Shown one piece after another: positions 45,401-57,292 of a stretch of DNA of 64,000 bases. Source of the stretch: Pristionchus mayeri (Eukaryota > Nematoda > Chromadorea > Rhabditida > Neodiplogasteridae). The DNA lies in NCBI GenBank assembly GCA_036245805.1, contig BTRK01000006.1, positions 46,741,257-46,805,256 on the forward strand, given 5' to 3'. Made by a program: the position numbers and the translations under genes. How positions within the stretch are numbered: the stretch's first letter is position 1; every line of letters starts with the position of its first letter. The notes below the pieces were generated by a model. It ran no database searches. It worked only from the letters and a program-made list of their open reading frames with translations, and was not told the origin of the DNA.

Positions 45401-46018
45401 ACAACGGTATCTTCATGCTACACACTCTCTGGCTTCTCAATCTGTCGATAAAAAGGAGGATGAAGAGACGATTGTTCGGATTCTGATCTCAAAAGTAGGT
45501 GGGATCAAATTATTGAATATGTCCAGGAAATGGTGCTTATCGTTTGTCTAAGAATAGATTGGGAGCCTGGCGCCATCAAGGGATTTTGCGGAGCATGGAA
45601 ATATGAGACTTGAGCATTTTCCGCGCTTTAAAACTGAAAGCATTCTAATTTGTGGTGAAATATGATTTTTGCATAACGAGAATTTATGAATTTGGATGAT
45701 CGTCATATACTTTATCCTCCACACTCACCTTAGCCACTGGATCTTCGCAGCAGAGCACGAAGGTCGTCCACTCCAGATACCCGCCGGCCCCGCAAGCATC
45801 CGTGATTTTAATGTAGTCGCAGGTTTCTGCAAAGCACCTTGATGAAAAAACAAATTATCACAGCATTTTAACCTTTTTTTAATTTATAAAGTGGGTTTGA
45901 AAAAAAACTGTTGGACCGAACCTGTGAAATTCCAGGCCTTCTCGGGTTTGCAGTACAGCTCGACTTCATCTTCGATCGTTCCGTTCGCAGCGAAATTTGA
46001 GATGAAGGAAGATCTCAT
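39436..46018 (-). CDS. NCLX-like Na+/Ca2+ exchanger, left (full) copy
   Basis: Seventeen exons on the minus strand: 45922-46018, 45729-45826, 44645-44776, 44445-44556, 44322-44383, 44143-44251, 43163-43295, 42852-43025, 42685-42786, 42453-42565, 41323-41391, 41126-41243, 40731-40855, 40429-40542, 40071-40194, 39775-39836 and 39436-39624. About 640 residues. Cys-rich extracellular N-terminus (CDYIK..DACGAGGYLEW..LCCED). Alpha-1 repeat: ADEFFSP, then VTFLAFGNGVTD. A central loop has KKKKK and an acidic ENDTDD stretch. Alpha-2: GITVLAWANSVGDLVAD. C-terminal membrane helices follow. This fits the SLC8B1/NCLX (C. elegans ncx-6 to -10) group, cation/Ca2+ exchangers of mitochondrial or other membranes. 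Exon 1 (ATG at 46018) lies in the spacer, so only this copy has it; no signal peptide is evident. The exon 6-7 junction is off by one base (see findings). Intron 8 uses a GC donor. Confidence 0.88.
41443..42387. repeat. Foldback element with GGTGTCCACG ends, left copy
   Basis: Arms of about 450 bp ending in AGGTGTCCACG and CGTGGACACCT. Rich in ACCGTA, CAATCGATAGTACAGTA and CTTGCGCATCATGCCTTGCG. In an exchanger intron; mirrored at 50221-51165. Confidence 0.85.
43316..44037. repeat. MITE, TAGAGACCGCAAG family, copy 2
   Basis: Ends TAGAGACCGCAAG and GCGGTCTCTA; fills the intron between exchanger exons 6 and 7. Mirrored at 48572-49293; a shorter relative is at 8008-8504. Confidence 0.9.
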
Positions 46019-46761
46019 CTCAAGAGATCAGTCAGCTGACTGAATGATAACGATTATTATTCATTTCGGGTAGAACAGTTAAGGTTGACTATAGCAGTTC
46101 AGCAGAAAGCGTTGAACTATTGATGGATCTACAGTTTATAACAAGAAATTTGAAAATAAAAGATAGTTCTGGAAGATTGCAATGTGAACTCAGCGGAGTA
46201 AGAAAGCATAGAAACAGGAAATGCATAATTTTAGATACCTACCTTAGAGTTGTTTATATGCACAAATATTCTTTAAACACTTAAAAGCAGATGCATTTAG
46301 AATGTTATACAGGCGCAGCGAAGCAGGTGGCAGGCACGAGGGACAATGCAAGTATCAAATGGTCAGCAAGAGAGATATACAGACAATTGACGCATTTTTT
46401 CCTCTCTTATCTCTTATCATGAGAAGGTAGGTGCTACCGGCTTAGGCTTATCACACCTTGACGAATGCGTAGTTTGTAACAATCGATGTATCGCAAAAGC
46501 CAGTGCGTTGCTTGATTGATTATTTTCTGAAATTAACTAAGTATGCAAATTATGCGATTTAATTTTTTGTAGTAATCAAATGAGCTTGAAAGTTTGAAAG
46601 ATCACATGAACATCATAATTTCTCCAAAGTGTGAGGAATGTTTTCATCAATATCTCATTTGTGATTATGATACTTTCGACACCGGCGTTTAAGAGACCCT
46701 CCACGAGAGAACGTAACAGGTCCACGGATGGCTAAAAATTCGATAACTCCCATACTTACAG
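45848..46761. promoter_or_regulatory. Spacer of the palindrome, shared upstream region
   Basis: Single-copy 914 bp. It contains exon 1 of the left exchanger (45922-46018) and then about 740 bp lying upstream of both divergent exchanger genes. It could act as a bidirectional promoter. No TATA or initiator could be assigned with confidence. Confidence 0.45.
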
Positions 46762-49700
46762 TTTCATCAAGGTGCTTTGCAGAAACCTGCGACTACATTA
46801 AAATCACGGATGCTTGCGGGGCCGGCGGGTATCTGGAGTGGACGACCTTCGTGCTCTGCTGCGAAGATCCAGTGGCTAAGGTGAGTGTGGAGGATAAAGT
46901 ATATGACGATCATCCAAATTCATAAATTCTCGTTATGCAAAAATCATATTTCACCACAAATTAGAATGCTTTCAGTTTTAAAGCGCGGAAAATGCTCAAG
47001 TCTCATATTTCCATGCTCCGCAAAATCCCTTGATGGCGCCAGGCTCCCAATCTATTCTTAGACAAACGATAAGCACCATTTCCTGGACATATTCAATAAT
47101 TTGATCCCACCTACTTTTGAGATCAGAATCCGAACAATCGTCTCTTCATCCTCCTTTTTATCGACAGATTGAGAAGCCAGAGAGTGTGTAGCATGAAGAT
47201 ACCGTTGTATCGGAACTCTGATCTCTTGCTCATCTCCACACATCTGTCTGAGTGCGAGCGCGCACTCGATAATCCGGGCTATGACTGGCTGGCTCCTATC
47301 TCTGACGCACCTGAGAGCTCAATGGCGGCTTTGAAAGAGCAACCTCACATCATAATGCTACCTGAGAGGATAACGGATGACTGTTGCTGAAAATCGAGCT
47401 AAAAAATGTTGTGACTTCATAAAATCAATGAAAAAAGTTTCTGAAGTGATTGTGATGTTTTTATCTCTGACGTTTTTGAGAGCTCAGTAGTGGCTTTGCA
47501 AGATAATGGTACCAGAGGCGATTACGGAAGGGTGACTGATTCTGAAAATACAGCTAACACATGTAGCGAATGTGCAACTCCAAAAACATTGAAAGGACGA
47601 AAATATAGTTACTGTGTTTATATGTGACGACTCAGCTCGCAACAAAAGTTCACCGAGATATGAATGTAAATTACGAAAACACATGTTTTCATTTTGCTTT
47701 CTCAAGTCGTTCCGCGAGATAGAATGGTAAAACCCCGGCCACTACAGTAACCCTTCCTACCGTACTCTGGGCGCACCATGCCACAGAGTGGAACAGACTC
47801 ATCCGAGATGTTATTCATAGCTCCCGTTTCAGTGGTTCATCGTAGTCGGTGGTGTGCTCTTCCTCGTTCTTATGATTCTCATGCTGTCCACTTCGGCAGA
47901 CGAATTCTTCTCCCCGAACGTTTCCACAATCGTCGCTCATCTGAAAATATCAGAGAATGTTGCTGTGAGTGGTGAAACATGATCAAACACACTCGGATGT
48001 ATGCTTGATTTGATCGATCACTGTTGATGAGTTACACTATTTTTCCTTTCAGGGCGTCACATTTCTAGCATTCGGCAATGGAGTCACAGACGTGTTCACT
48101 TCAGTCGCCTCGGTGTTGAGTTCGCCCCGACCCCAAGCGGATCTAGCGCTTGGCGAATTGATAGGTGGGTAAAACAGTATTCAAATATTGTTTTCAGTTA
48201 AATTTAACCATACTGATTCATCCAGGAGGCACAATCTTCATCACGCTCAGCGTAACAGCAGCCATTGTTATTACAAGGCCGTTCAAGGTGTGAAAACAAA
48301 TTTTAAATTAGTAAAATGCTCTGAAATTAAATGAAAAATAGAGGCAATGGCATTCAGGCAGCCTTCTGGTCGACACTTCGCGACCTCGTATTCCTCTTCA
48401 TCACTGCATCGTTGATTCTCTCATATTTCCTCTTCTTCGATGAGATCGAACTGTGGCAACCTCTTGGTATACTTACAAGCTAGCATTATTCTGTAAAATA
48501 GAAATACTATGAATAGCTTGATCATACTACATGCTATAGATATTGTATGACCAGAAATTGGGCGATATAATTAGAGACCGCAGGCTCCGCCCACTTAGGA
48601 GGAGAAAGAGGCGCGCCGAAATCTGGTTCTCGAAATGACGCAGCGAATACTTATGCAAAAAATATAGAAAAAAAATTTTTTGGGTACTTCTGACTAGTGT
48701 CTATAAACGACAGGGTGCCCGTCATGCATTATCTAATCAGAAATATCTAAAAAAAGGCCGTTTTAGGGTTCATGATTGGGGAATGAAAAGGTTCCGACGA
48801 CAATTCTTAACATCGGCATTGTGCGATGGATAGTTCCTGATTTTAGGCGTATATTGACACGGAGAACGTATTTTTTGGATTTTTTTCCGATTAATCATTT
48901 CATTTCAAAGGTACAAGAGCGTGCGCTAATAGAGCTACAAAGGGGCGGTGCTTCCTCTTTACTTGCTCGCTTATCTCTCACCCGGCGTGTGCAGGGAGCG
49001 CGCGCTCTTGAGGACCTATGCCTTTCCTCTCCTCCTCGAGCAAAGCTCGATGCGAAGCTATGCTCAAACTTTTGGAGAAACCAGGCAGATCGGGCTCCGC
49101 CCACTTCGCTCTCGTCCCGATTTCGACTCCCTTTCCGTTGTGACTCTTTCGAGGTGTTTTTGGGCCATAACTCGAGTCAACGATACGAAATCTCCAAACG
49201 GCAAAAAAATGGCCTTATTTAGCCTCAAAGGGATACATTAGACCCATAAATGACCCTGCCAAAGCAATTCGGTCACCCACCTTGCGGTCTCTAGATATAA
49301 TAGCTGTTTCCAGCTAAACGAGAAGTCAAAAATATTTGTAGTCTTCCTTGGAATTTACGTCATCTACGTTCTCATCGTTCTCACCACGGAATTTATCAAG
49401 AAGAAGAAGAAACTGGAAAGCAGAGCGATGTCAAAGAGGAGTTCGAGTGAGACTCAACACTTATTAGGGGATGGTTCCACAACATATTGCTCCCTTCATG
49501 CTGCATGCTCTACAGCCGGGAGTCATCTCTCGCGAAGTCGTACCTATGCAAATATGTATGTATACGTTTTCTACTATTTTCAGTTGTTCCTAATGCCACG
49601 CTGAGTGCGTTGGCTGACAATACAGCCAGTATTATGAAGAGTACGATGCCGGATGACACGGAAAGTGTGCCTGAGAAACAAAACACGCGGCGACCCAGCA

Positions 49701-52700
49701 CAATGAAACGAGTCTCGATAGCAGTATCGACGATGCTCGGAACGGGATACGATAATGGCAAGTAGATTTTTTTATGAAATATTGATTTTTTCATTGATTT
49801 TTTGAAATATTGATTTTTCAGAGATTTTCGTGGAAGACCCCGAGAATGACACGGACGATTTCATTGTGATGCACAACAAAGTCTACCATGGAGAGCATCT
49901 GAGGAGCCGAGCGGCGACCATTCGTTAGTTAACAAGATCAATTCACGCAGTTATTAACACGGACCGGGCCGTTTCTTCCCGCTTTCGTTATAATGTTCAA
50001 TGCTCACAAAAATCATCAAGACTTGTATTGGTATCTGCTCAGGAGAGTCTGTCACCACTGCGAACGGAATGATTCCAACTCTGATCTCGTATTTCAAGCC
50101 GGATCTTCCTAACGAGGATCCCTCTATGTTCGAGAGAATCAAGACATACATACTCGTGAGTGCACAACGTCATTTTTCATATTACATTGTGACTTCATCT
50201 TTCCATTTGTTATGATCATAGGTGTCCACGAATGGCGGCGAGGGGGGTGCTGCGCATAGACGCACCGTGCGTCTGTGCGCAAGGCATGATGCGCAAGGCG
50301 CGCGCAAGGCAATAGTCATGGTAAAAATCGATGGTAGGTCATTGGTAGGTCAAGACTAACTACCGTACTCAATCGATAGTACAGTAACAGTAGATACCGT
50401 ATATCACTACCGTAACCCGCTATTATCGCGAACTAACTTTATTTTCAAAAAATTCTAGATACCGTATCCAATCGATAGTACAGTACACCCATATACCGCA
50501 ACCGTAACCCCCTATTATCGCAAACTGACTTTATTTTTAAAAAGTCCTGGTACCGTGCCCAATCGATTCTACAGTACCCAATTAACTACAGTAACCCAGT
50601 TCCTTGGGTCAGATCCAGTTCCTTGGGTCAAACATTTTTCTAAAAATCCAAAATCAATTTTAAAATTATTTAAAAGTATCCCATCGTATATGTGATTATT
50701 GTATAATCATTTTATGATCAATTTTGGATTTTAAGAAAAATGTTTGAAATATTTAGAAAAATGTTTGACCCAAGGAACTGGGTTACTGTAGTTACTTGGG
50801 TACTGTAGAATCCATTGCGCACGGTACCAGGACTTTTTAAAAATAAAGTTAGTTTTTTTGATAATCGGTTGTTACGGTAGGGGTATACGGTATCAGGGGT
50901 ACTGTACTATCGATTGGGTACGGTACTTTAATTTTTTGAAAATAAAGTTAGTTCGCGATATTAGCGGGTTACGGTAGTGGTATACGGTATCTACTGTTAC
51001 TGTACTATCGATTGAGTACAGTAGTTAGTCTTGACCTACCAATGATCTACCATCGATTTTTACCATGACCATTGCCTTGCGCACGCCTTGCGCATCATGC
51101 CTTGCGCACAGACGCACGGTGCGTCTATGCTCAGCACCCCCCTGTCGCCGGCGGCGTGGACACCTATGGTTATGATCGAGGATTGTGTGCATGATGTCCC
51201 GTAAGCTTTTCTCTAGATGACGACAGTCTTACCTTTGATTGGCATCATGATGCCATCCTTCCTTATGATCATACTGTATCAGTATGTCAGTATCCATACA
51301 CTCTTGTCTTAGATTAGTTTGAGATTTAAATATTCGCACAGTATTGAACATGACGTAATTCCAGTTCCCTATCGTCACCCTCTTCAAGCTGACCATTCCC
51401 AAGGCAGAAGCTGCCTGGTCCAAGCCCCTTGCCATCATCCAGGCCATCATCTGCCCACAGTGCGTCCTCTTCAACACGCAGCGTATGTTATTAGTGGATA
51501 ATCCGTTATTTTTTTCTTATATGGAGTAGGGATGCTAAAACGGATTTGGCAAGCCGGCAGCAGATATGAATGAACAACTGAATTGGCACCACTAGTTGAG
51601 AGTACTGCTTGAAACATTGATGCTGTGAGATACACGGTCAAAAGTTTTGTTTTTTTCTCAGAATAACATACACCCAATGTCTAAAAATTATGATGCAGAT
51701 TGAGACTTCAACACTATCTAGAACAAACCAAATGAACATGCCATAATTTCAGTCATCGACTTTGTTCCTTTCTCGGGCGGCCCCGGTCTCTGGGCGTACG
51801 TGCCCATCATCTCCATTATTCTCATTGCCTTCATTGTCTTTGCAACTGATAAAGACAAGGAATCACGATTCTACGAGGTACAAAGTTGTACCACTTTTGA
51901 CCATCAAATCGATACCATATCCTCTTATCTCTTCTACCAGTCAGGACGATTTTCTGATAAAAATGATCGATTACAGTCTACAGATTAAAAATATATTGAC
52001 GTCATCTTTCCTGTTGAATTATGACCACGGTTTTGAGGTAATGTCAGTTTCCGATCCCTTTCCAGATGACGTATGCGTTGACGGGCTTCGGCATGTCCAT
52101 CATCTGGATCTACTTCATCCTGGCCGAAGTCGTCGACGTCGTGAGCATGCTGGGAGTGGTATCAGGCATCGATCAAGCGGTGAGCAGCATAAATCCCCAA
52201 ATAATTGTACGATTACGCGTGGACATTAGCGTTGACAGTCCGCATGCGCCCTTCTCGTTTCGCGTGCTATCTCACTGGTCGAACAGTGGGAGAGGGCGTG
52301 GCATACGAGGCGAAAACAAGCCGATTTGACATCAATACTTTACATTCACTGTACCACATGAACCTCCAAAAAATTGGCCAAAGCACCATAATGAAACCGT
52401 TGTATCTCTCCAGGTGCTCGGCATCACAGTGCTCGCGTGGGCTAACAGCGTTGGCGATCTGGTAGCCGACATCTCAGTAGCCCGACAAGGATTCCCGCGA
52501 ATGGCCATGGCTGCCTCGATTGGAGGCCCGCTGTTTAGTGAGTTATCGATATTTTAGTTCTTACTAGGGATGGCCTTGCGGTTCCGCTACACCTCCTTTC
52601 CCTAATCTAATTGCGAAGGCGAGGGAGAAGTGTAGCTGGATCGCTAACACGCATCGAATGGGCATCCCTTGTTCTTACCAAATGAGACCTTTTATAACCT

Positions 52701-53172
52701 AGTATTCAGAATTTAACAATTATAAAAATTTACGCAACGAACTCAAAGTACAGAACAATTCGCATTTGCAGACCTTCTCATCGGATTCGGCGTTCCATTC
52801 ACGATCGCTAAGATCAGAGGAGACACCGTTCCGGTGAGCTTTCATTTTGCGAATTAGAATTCTGGTGGAACTATTCATTTTGATATTTAACCTGTAAGAA
52901 GTTTGTGTGTTCCAACTTCATTATTGCATTCAAAAACATAATATTTTGTCTAGTTTTCCACTTTCTTACCTGCTTTTATTCAGATCACGATGAGTGGAGT
53001 GAACGTGGTCATGATCACATTCCTCTTCATCTCCATCATTTTCTCCACGCTAAATCTGCTCATATTCCGGGCGAATCTCAAGCGAATCTATGGAATTTTG
53101 CTAGCAGTCATCTATGTTGTGTTTATAGTCTTTGTTATTCTGTCCGAGACTGGCATACTGGTTTGGTTGTAG
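46728..53172 (+). CDS. NCLX-like Na+/Ca2+ exchanger, right copy lacking exon 1
   Basis: Exons 2-17 of the left gene, mirrored: 46783-46880, 47833-47964, 48053-48164, 48226-48287, 48358-48466, 49314-49446, 49584-49757, 49822-49923, 50043-50155, 51217-51285, 51365-51482, 51753-51877, 52066-52179, 52414-52537, 52772-52833 and 52984-53172. Coding exons appear identical to the left copy, with FLAFGNGVTD and VLAWANSVGDLVAD intact. The duplicated segment stops inside intron 1 (46762), so the original first exon is absent. An ATG at 46728 in spacer sequence reads through the old acceptor in frame (MAKNSITPILTVSSRCFA joined to ETCDYIK) and could provide a new, slightly hydrophobic N-terminus. Whether this copy is transcribed is unknown. 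The same one-base phase problem exists at exon 6-7, and the same GC donor at 49758. Confidence 0.8.
48572..49293. repeat. MITE, TAGAGACCGCAAG family, copy 3
   Basis: Mirror of 43316-44037, in the same exchanger intron of the right arm. Confidence 0.9.
50221..51165. repeat. Foldback element with GGTGTCCACG ends, right copy
   Basis: Mirror of 41443-42387. Confidence 0.85.
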
Positions 53173-53653
53173 GTTGAAGGGTCAAGTTGTAGATAAATGG
53201 GATTTTTACAATGATTTCGAATTTGAACTGATCCGGAAACGATCATCCGGGACAAAAGTGATGATACTCTTGCTACCAGCGAGGAAGCATAGATTCTTAC
53301 AGGGATCAGAGCAGCGATGGGCCTCACATTCGTATACGCGTGACCCCGATATCCCCATTCCGCCATTATATCGTGCTCTCTCGTCTCACTTTCTCCTCTG
53401 ACCTCTGGTCTCTCCTTCTCCGCCTTTCCATTCTCATCCCTGTCCTCACTCCCCTTACACATGTCGCCTCTAGTCCCACTCGAGCTGCCGTATCTCCTCA
53501 TGCCCCACACCAGAAGTATATTGGATATCTGACTAGACAGATGGGCTTCTTGGGTCAGATTCCTGGTGGATAGACTCGTCCAGTCGAACACTGTTAATAC
53601 GATGACACTGAAGTCATATCCGCCATCCCCCTCCCTCAGCCAGAGGACTACTA

Positions 53654-53826
53654 CCTCACAGGGAATACGACTACAACTTCAGAAGTCTACCTTCCAGAGC
53701 GTACACTTAATACGTCTAATTTTTAGTCTTTATTATAGTGGAGGTAACTGGACTTTCAAAATTAGACTTTTTAAGACTGTACTCTGGAAGGCAGATTTCT
53801 GAAGTTGTAGTCTTAATTCCCTGTGA
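53654..53826. repeat. Hairpin MITE with CTCACAGGGAAT ends, right copy
   Basis: Mirror of 38782-38954. Confidence 0.8.
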
Positions 53827-53945
53827 GACGACTACTCTTCAATGTGTCGGAGTGCGAATCTTTCGAGGAGTCGGAGGAGAACACCCACAAGACCCTCTCC
53901 CTCGTCCTCGACATGTTAACAACAACCGGACGATGATATGAATAC

Positions 53946-54058
53946 GTATTAGAGTTCGAGAATCGATACCACGCTCTCATTTAACATACTCTCTAGACCG
54001 GTCGATCGGCGAGATAGCGTGTGGAATGAAGTATCGTTTCTCGAACTCTAATACGTGT
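53946..54058. repeat. MITE, AGAGTTCGAGAA family, copy 3
   Basis: Mirror of 38550-38662. Confidence 0.8.
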
Positions 54059-54802
54059 TGTCCTTTTCATATTGTAAATCTTCGTAGTAATTATGTTTCC
54101 CCACCTTTTGACAGGGACCAGATGAGCGTCATCGAATAACAGTGATGCTCATATCATATATATCATATTTATCCTGACGTCAGGCACAATGGTCCTGCAG
54201 GAGGGTGACTTCAGTGTGGAGGGAATGGGGATCTTCGGTCTCAGAGCGTCGTTAGGTCAAGGGATGGGATCTTCTTTGGCTTCTCTGGTCAACTGTAGGG
54301 ACGATCGTGACGGATCTCCGTTGAGCATCGAAGTAGATCATCCTGCCGCCGAACACCTGACTTGCGCCGGTTAGGAACTCACAACGCAGACAGCGGGGCT
54401 TTCTTGACGGTAGATCACTCGAGACGATGGGAATCCGTCCGTGCTCCTCCTCTTGAAGTGTACCAAGTAAGCGATACTCTCCGGGTTGCCCAAGCTGACG
54501 GGAGAGGATTCCCCAAACTAGGTCGGAAAAGAGCGGGGTCAGGGACGACCGCCCATCACGAGCGCTAGAATGGAGAATGATGCTCACCTAATTATTACTC
54601 GACGTTCTCTGACCATAACTCCTCGAGCGAAGAAAATATGTGGTGACTATTTGATATGCCAGAGGTTGTTATTCAATTTGTCAGATCTTGTGATTCCCAT
54701 TCACACCATCGTAATGTTATGCTCTCTGGTTCTCAAAATTTTTAATGCTTGCATTTTATAAAAAAATCGTTCAGACGCTGCATATTCTGAAGAATTGCCC
54801 AA

Positions 54803-56344
54803 ATGAGCTTCGATATGAACAAGGACCATCAAATGGCTGGAGCCATCCTCTTTCCGGTTCCTAAATACAATATATTTAAATAATAATTAATAGATATTTG
54901 TAATAATAATTATTTTTTCTGATCGCTCTGGTCGGTTTTGCATGCAATATTATGGTAATAGCGTTCCTTCAATCGGTGAAATCGCTGAATAGTTCGTTCG
55001 GAAGTCTCATACGTTCACAAGTCTGTTCGGGTCTTTAAAATACAACTTAAATTGTGCATCGCAAGGCCATTGTCGATAGCATTCATCAGTTCCTTCTCGC
55101 ATTCTACCTAGCTCCTACGATATATTTGTAGGCCTATTGGCGGCACTAGGTCGGATGAGAACTATGGCGTCATACTGACTTTGATATATCAAAGGCGGCA
55201 TGACATCATAGTTCTCATCCGATCTAGTGCCGCTTTGGCTTGGCGAGAGTGAATCTGGGTTTTCAGTCAAAACCGCATAATGTACGCCATGTCTGATCAG
55301 TTCGGATTTGCCACTCTACTTGCCTATCAAGTACAAATTAGATTTTATGTCATTTTTTTGTGATTTTTTAAAATTGTTCTTTTAGATTTGTTGCCTATCA
55401 CACGTTTGCATTTCCTCCAACCGATTTGTCGCCGTTTACTTCCCGTTCTCATATTCAAACATATTCAGGTAGAAGCATGATAAAAGACATGACATTTATA
55501 AAAAAAATACGATTGGGATTTATTTCATCGTTTATTATCGAATGCTTGAATAATCGTTTCAGCAAATCGAATACTCGGATTATGATATTTTCGTATTGGA
55601 TCTTCTCAATTGTGGTGCTGACGTACATGTTGAAAATGGGTACTGACGTTTAGAAGTTGGTGTAAATATCATAGTATTACCGTATATGTAAATTCTATAA
55701 GCCTTTTTGGACACTGAGTTGATTACATTAATGATTAATAAAATTTTTGTGTGTATTTTAGTCGACTGCGATTTATACTTGAAAATGTATTCATGGATAT
55801 ACACTTTCAAAGATAACTATGCTTGCAAAAACGTTATGTGGTATGCATTTTCCTTTGCTACGGCATTTCAGGGTATTCCAGGTATGGAGATTTTTCAATG
55901 AACTGCATTTCTGTATTTCTCGTTGCGTCTCTTGACATTTGCTCAATTACGAAAATTCATACGCATACCTTGCAACAGGCGAGGCACAACAACCTATTAA
56001 TATCGAATTCGTGACTATAAAACGCGGGAGAATCTTGTGGTTTTAGATCGACTCAGCTTCAGTACAACGACGCAAACAAGAGGTCGTTCTCGTATATCAG
56101 GTTATTTTGAAGTCATAGTGCGATAGCTATTACTTGTAGTAAATTATATTATCCACTGAAAAAATCGATGTATGTTTTGCATACAGTATACCGTTGATTT
56201 GCATGATAGGCTTCCCTCCAAGGCGTCTTCTTCATCACTGAACTGATCACTTACTTCCTCCTTTCTCCTTTCGCAGCCAACAAATGGACGGCCTACGGAT
56301 TGACTACTGTATCCTGGTGTTTGGTCAACGGCGCTGATGGGTAG
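54803..56344 (+). CDS. SRX-type 7TM chemoreceptor, right copy
   Basis: Exons 54803-54856, 54922-55020, 55066-55127, 55267-55330, 55386-55468, 55563-55639, 55762-55840, 55882-55978, 56047-56100 and 56210-56344 join in phase to 267 residues. TM1 ends in SLNSSFGSLIRSQ; TM3 ends in ISSNRFVAVYFPFSY; TM5 starts at MWYGDFSMN. The third loop has RRKQEVVLVYQASLQGVFF, and TM7 has NKWTAYGLTTVSW..NGADG. These are signature positions of serpentine receptor class X, olfactory GPCRs of sensory neurons. Several introns are only 41-66 bp. Two oddities: the acceptor before exon 2 reads TTTTTTCTG instead of CAG, and exon 8 ends at a GC donor (CAG|GCGAGG). The protein stops soon after TM7, or splices on at GATGG|GTAGTG to an undefined exon. 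It may be a pseudogene in the making. Confidence 0.78.
55141..55232. repeat. MITE, GGTCGGATGAGAAC family, copy 6
   Basis: Mirror of 37376-37467, inside the SRX intron 55128-55266. Confidence 0.8.
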
Positions 56345-57292
56345 TGTATGAGAAACCAAGAAACAATTATGGGAATCGAATTAATGACTGTGCTAACCAA
56401 ATTATTCTGAATGGAAAACGAATGAAATGCGATTTGTCCGAGAAAACTAGAATTGCACTTTTCAACCGTGGAAGGGGAAAATTGAATGATCTTTCAGATT
56501 GATCGTTTTGCTGTGTTACCGTGAACTCCGCACTAAATTGAAGAAACTTTTCACATGTGAGGTATAAGTCATTCGACAATTAAAAATATATGTTATCAAA
56601 CCAATTAATCTATTTATTCAGCTCAAGAACCTTTCCATGGAGACATCACACGGACTTCACCGACAAGCATGAATTGAACATTTCGCCCCACTACTTTCCA
56701 TTTCGTAGTTGTCGGCCACAACGCATTACACCACCTAGCGTGGTCGACGAGTGCACCATCGCTTGACGTGGCTGCAACGTTACCTTTATTACCTCTACTT
56801 TCGACGTATCAAAAGACAATGCATGCCTAGCCGTTCTTAAGAAGGTGGTGTATCCTGTAATTATAAGCCATGAGAATATCTGAGTAAATGTTGGCAAGAT
56901 ATAAATAAAATGAAATAATTGGAAGAGGCATATGGAGTTTACACATACAACTGGCCCATCTTTCCGCAAAGGATAAGACAGACAAAAATCTGTCTTTACA
57001 TTGTTAAATTGTATTGAGATGCGGAGTTACAATGGTGTACAAATAGAGAAAAGAAGAAGAATACAACAACATTCTGATAGAATATGCCCCTTTATGATTG
57101 CAGGTAATTTGCAGAAAATAATTTGCAGAAAGCATGCCCCGAAATAGCATTGCGTTGATGATAACAAGATTATCATAACTATATCATCTAATATCTGCGA
57201 AACTTGAGATTACTGATCTAAAATCTGCAGAAGTCTAAGAACGTATATGCCGACATATGCATATTCGCAGATGATCAACGATCGGGTTGATA
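56345..57292. other. Right-arm flank downstream of SRX
   Basis: Mirror of 35316-36263. An acceptor TTATTTATTCAG (56621) followed by an open frame to about 56765 could be an alternative SRX tail; unsupported otherwise. Confidence 0.35.

Larger units (their letters stand above)
53173..54802. other. Between exchanger and SRX, right arm
   Basis: Mirror of 37806-39435. Contains a pyrimidine-rich stretch at 53370-53460, two hairpin MITEs, and a GC-rich block 54188-54590. In that block the plus frame MVLQEGDFSVEGMGIFGLRA runs 61 codons and the minus frame 111 codons; neither matches a family I know. Confidence 0.45.
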
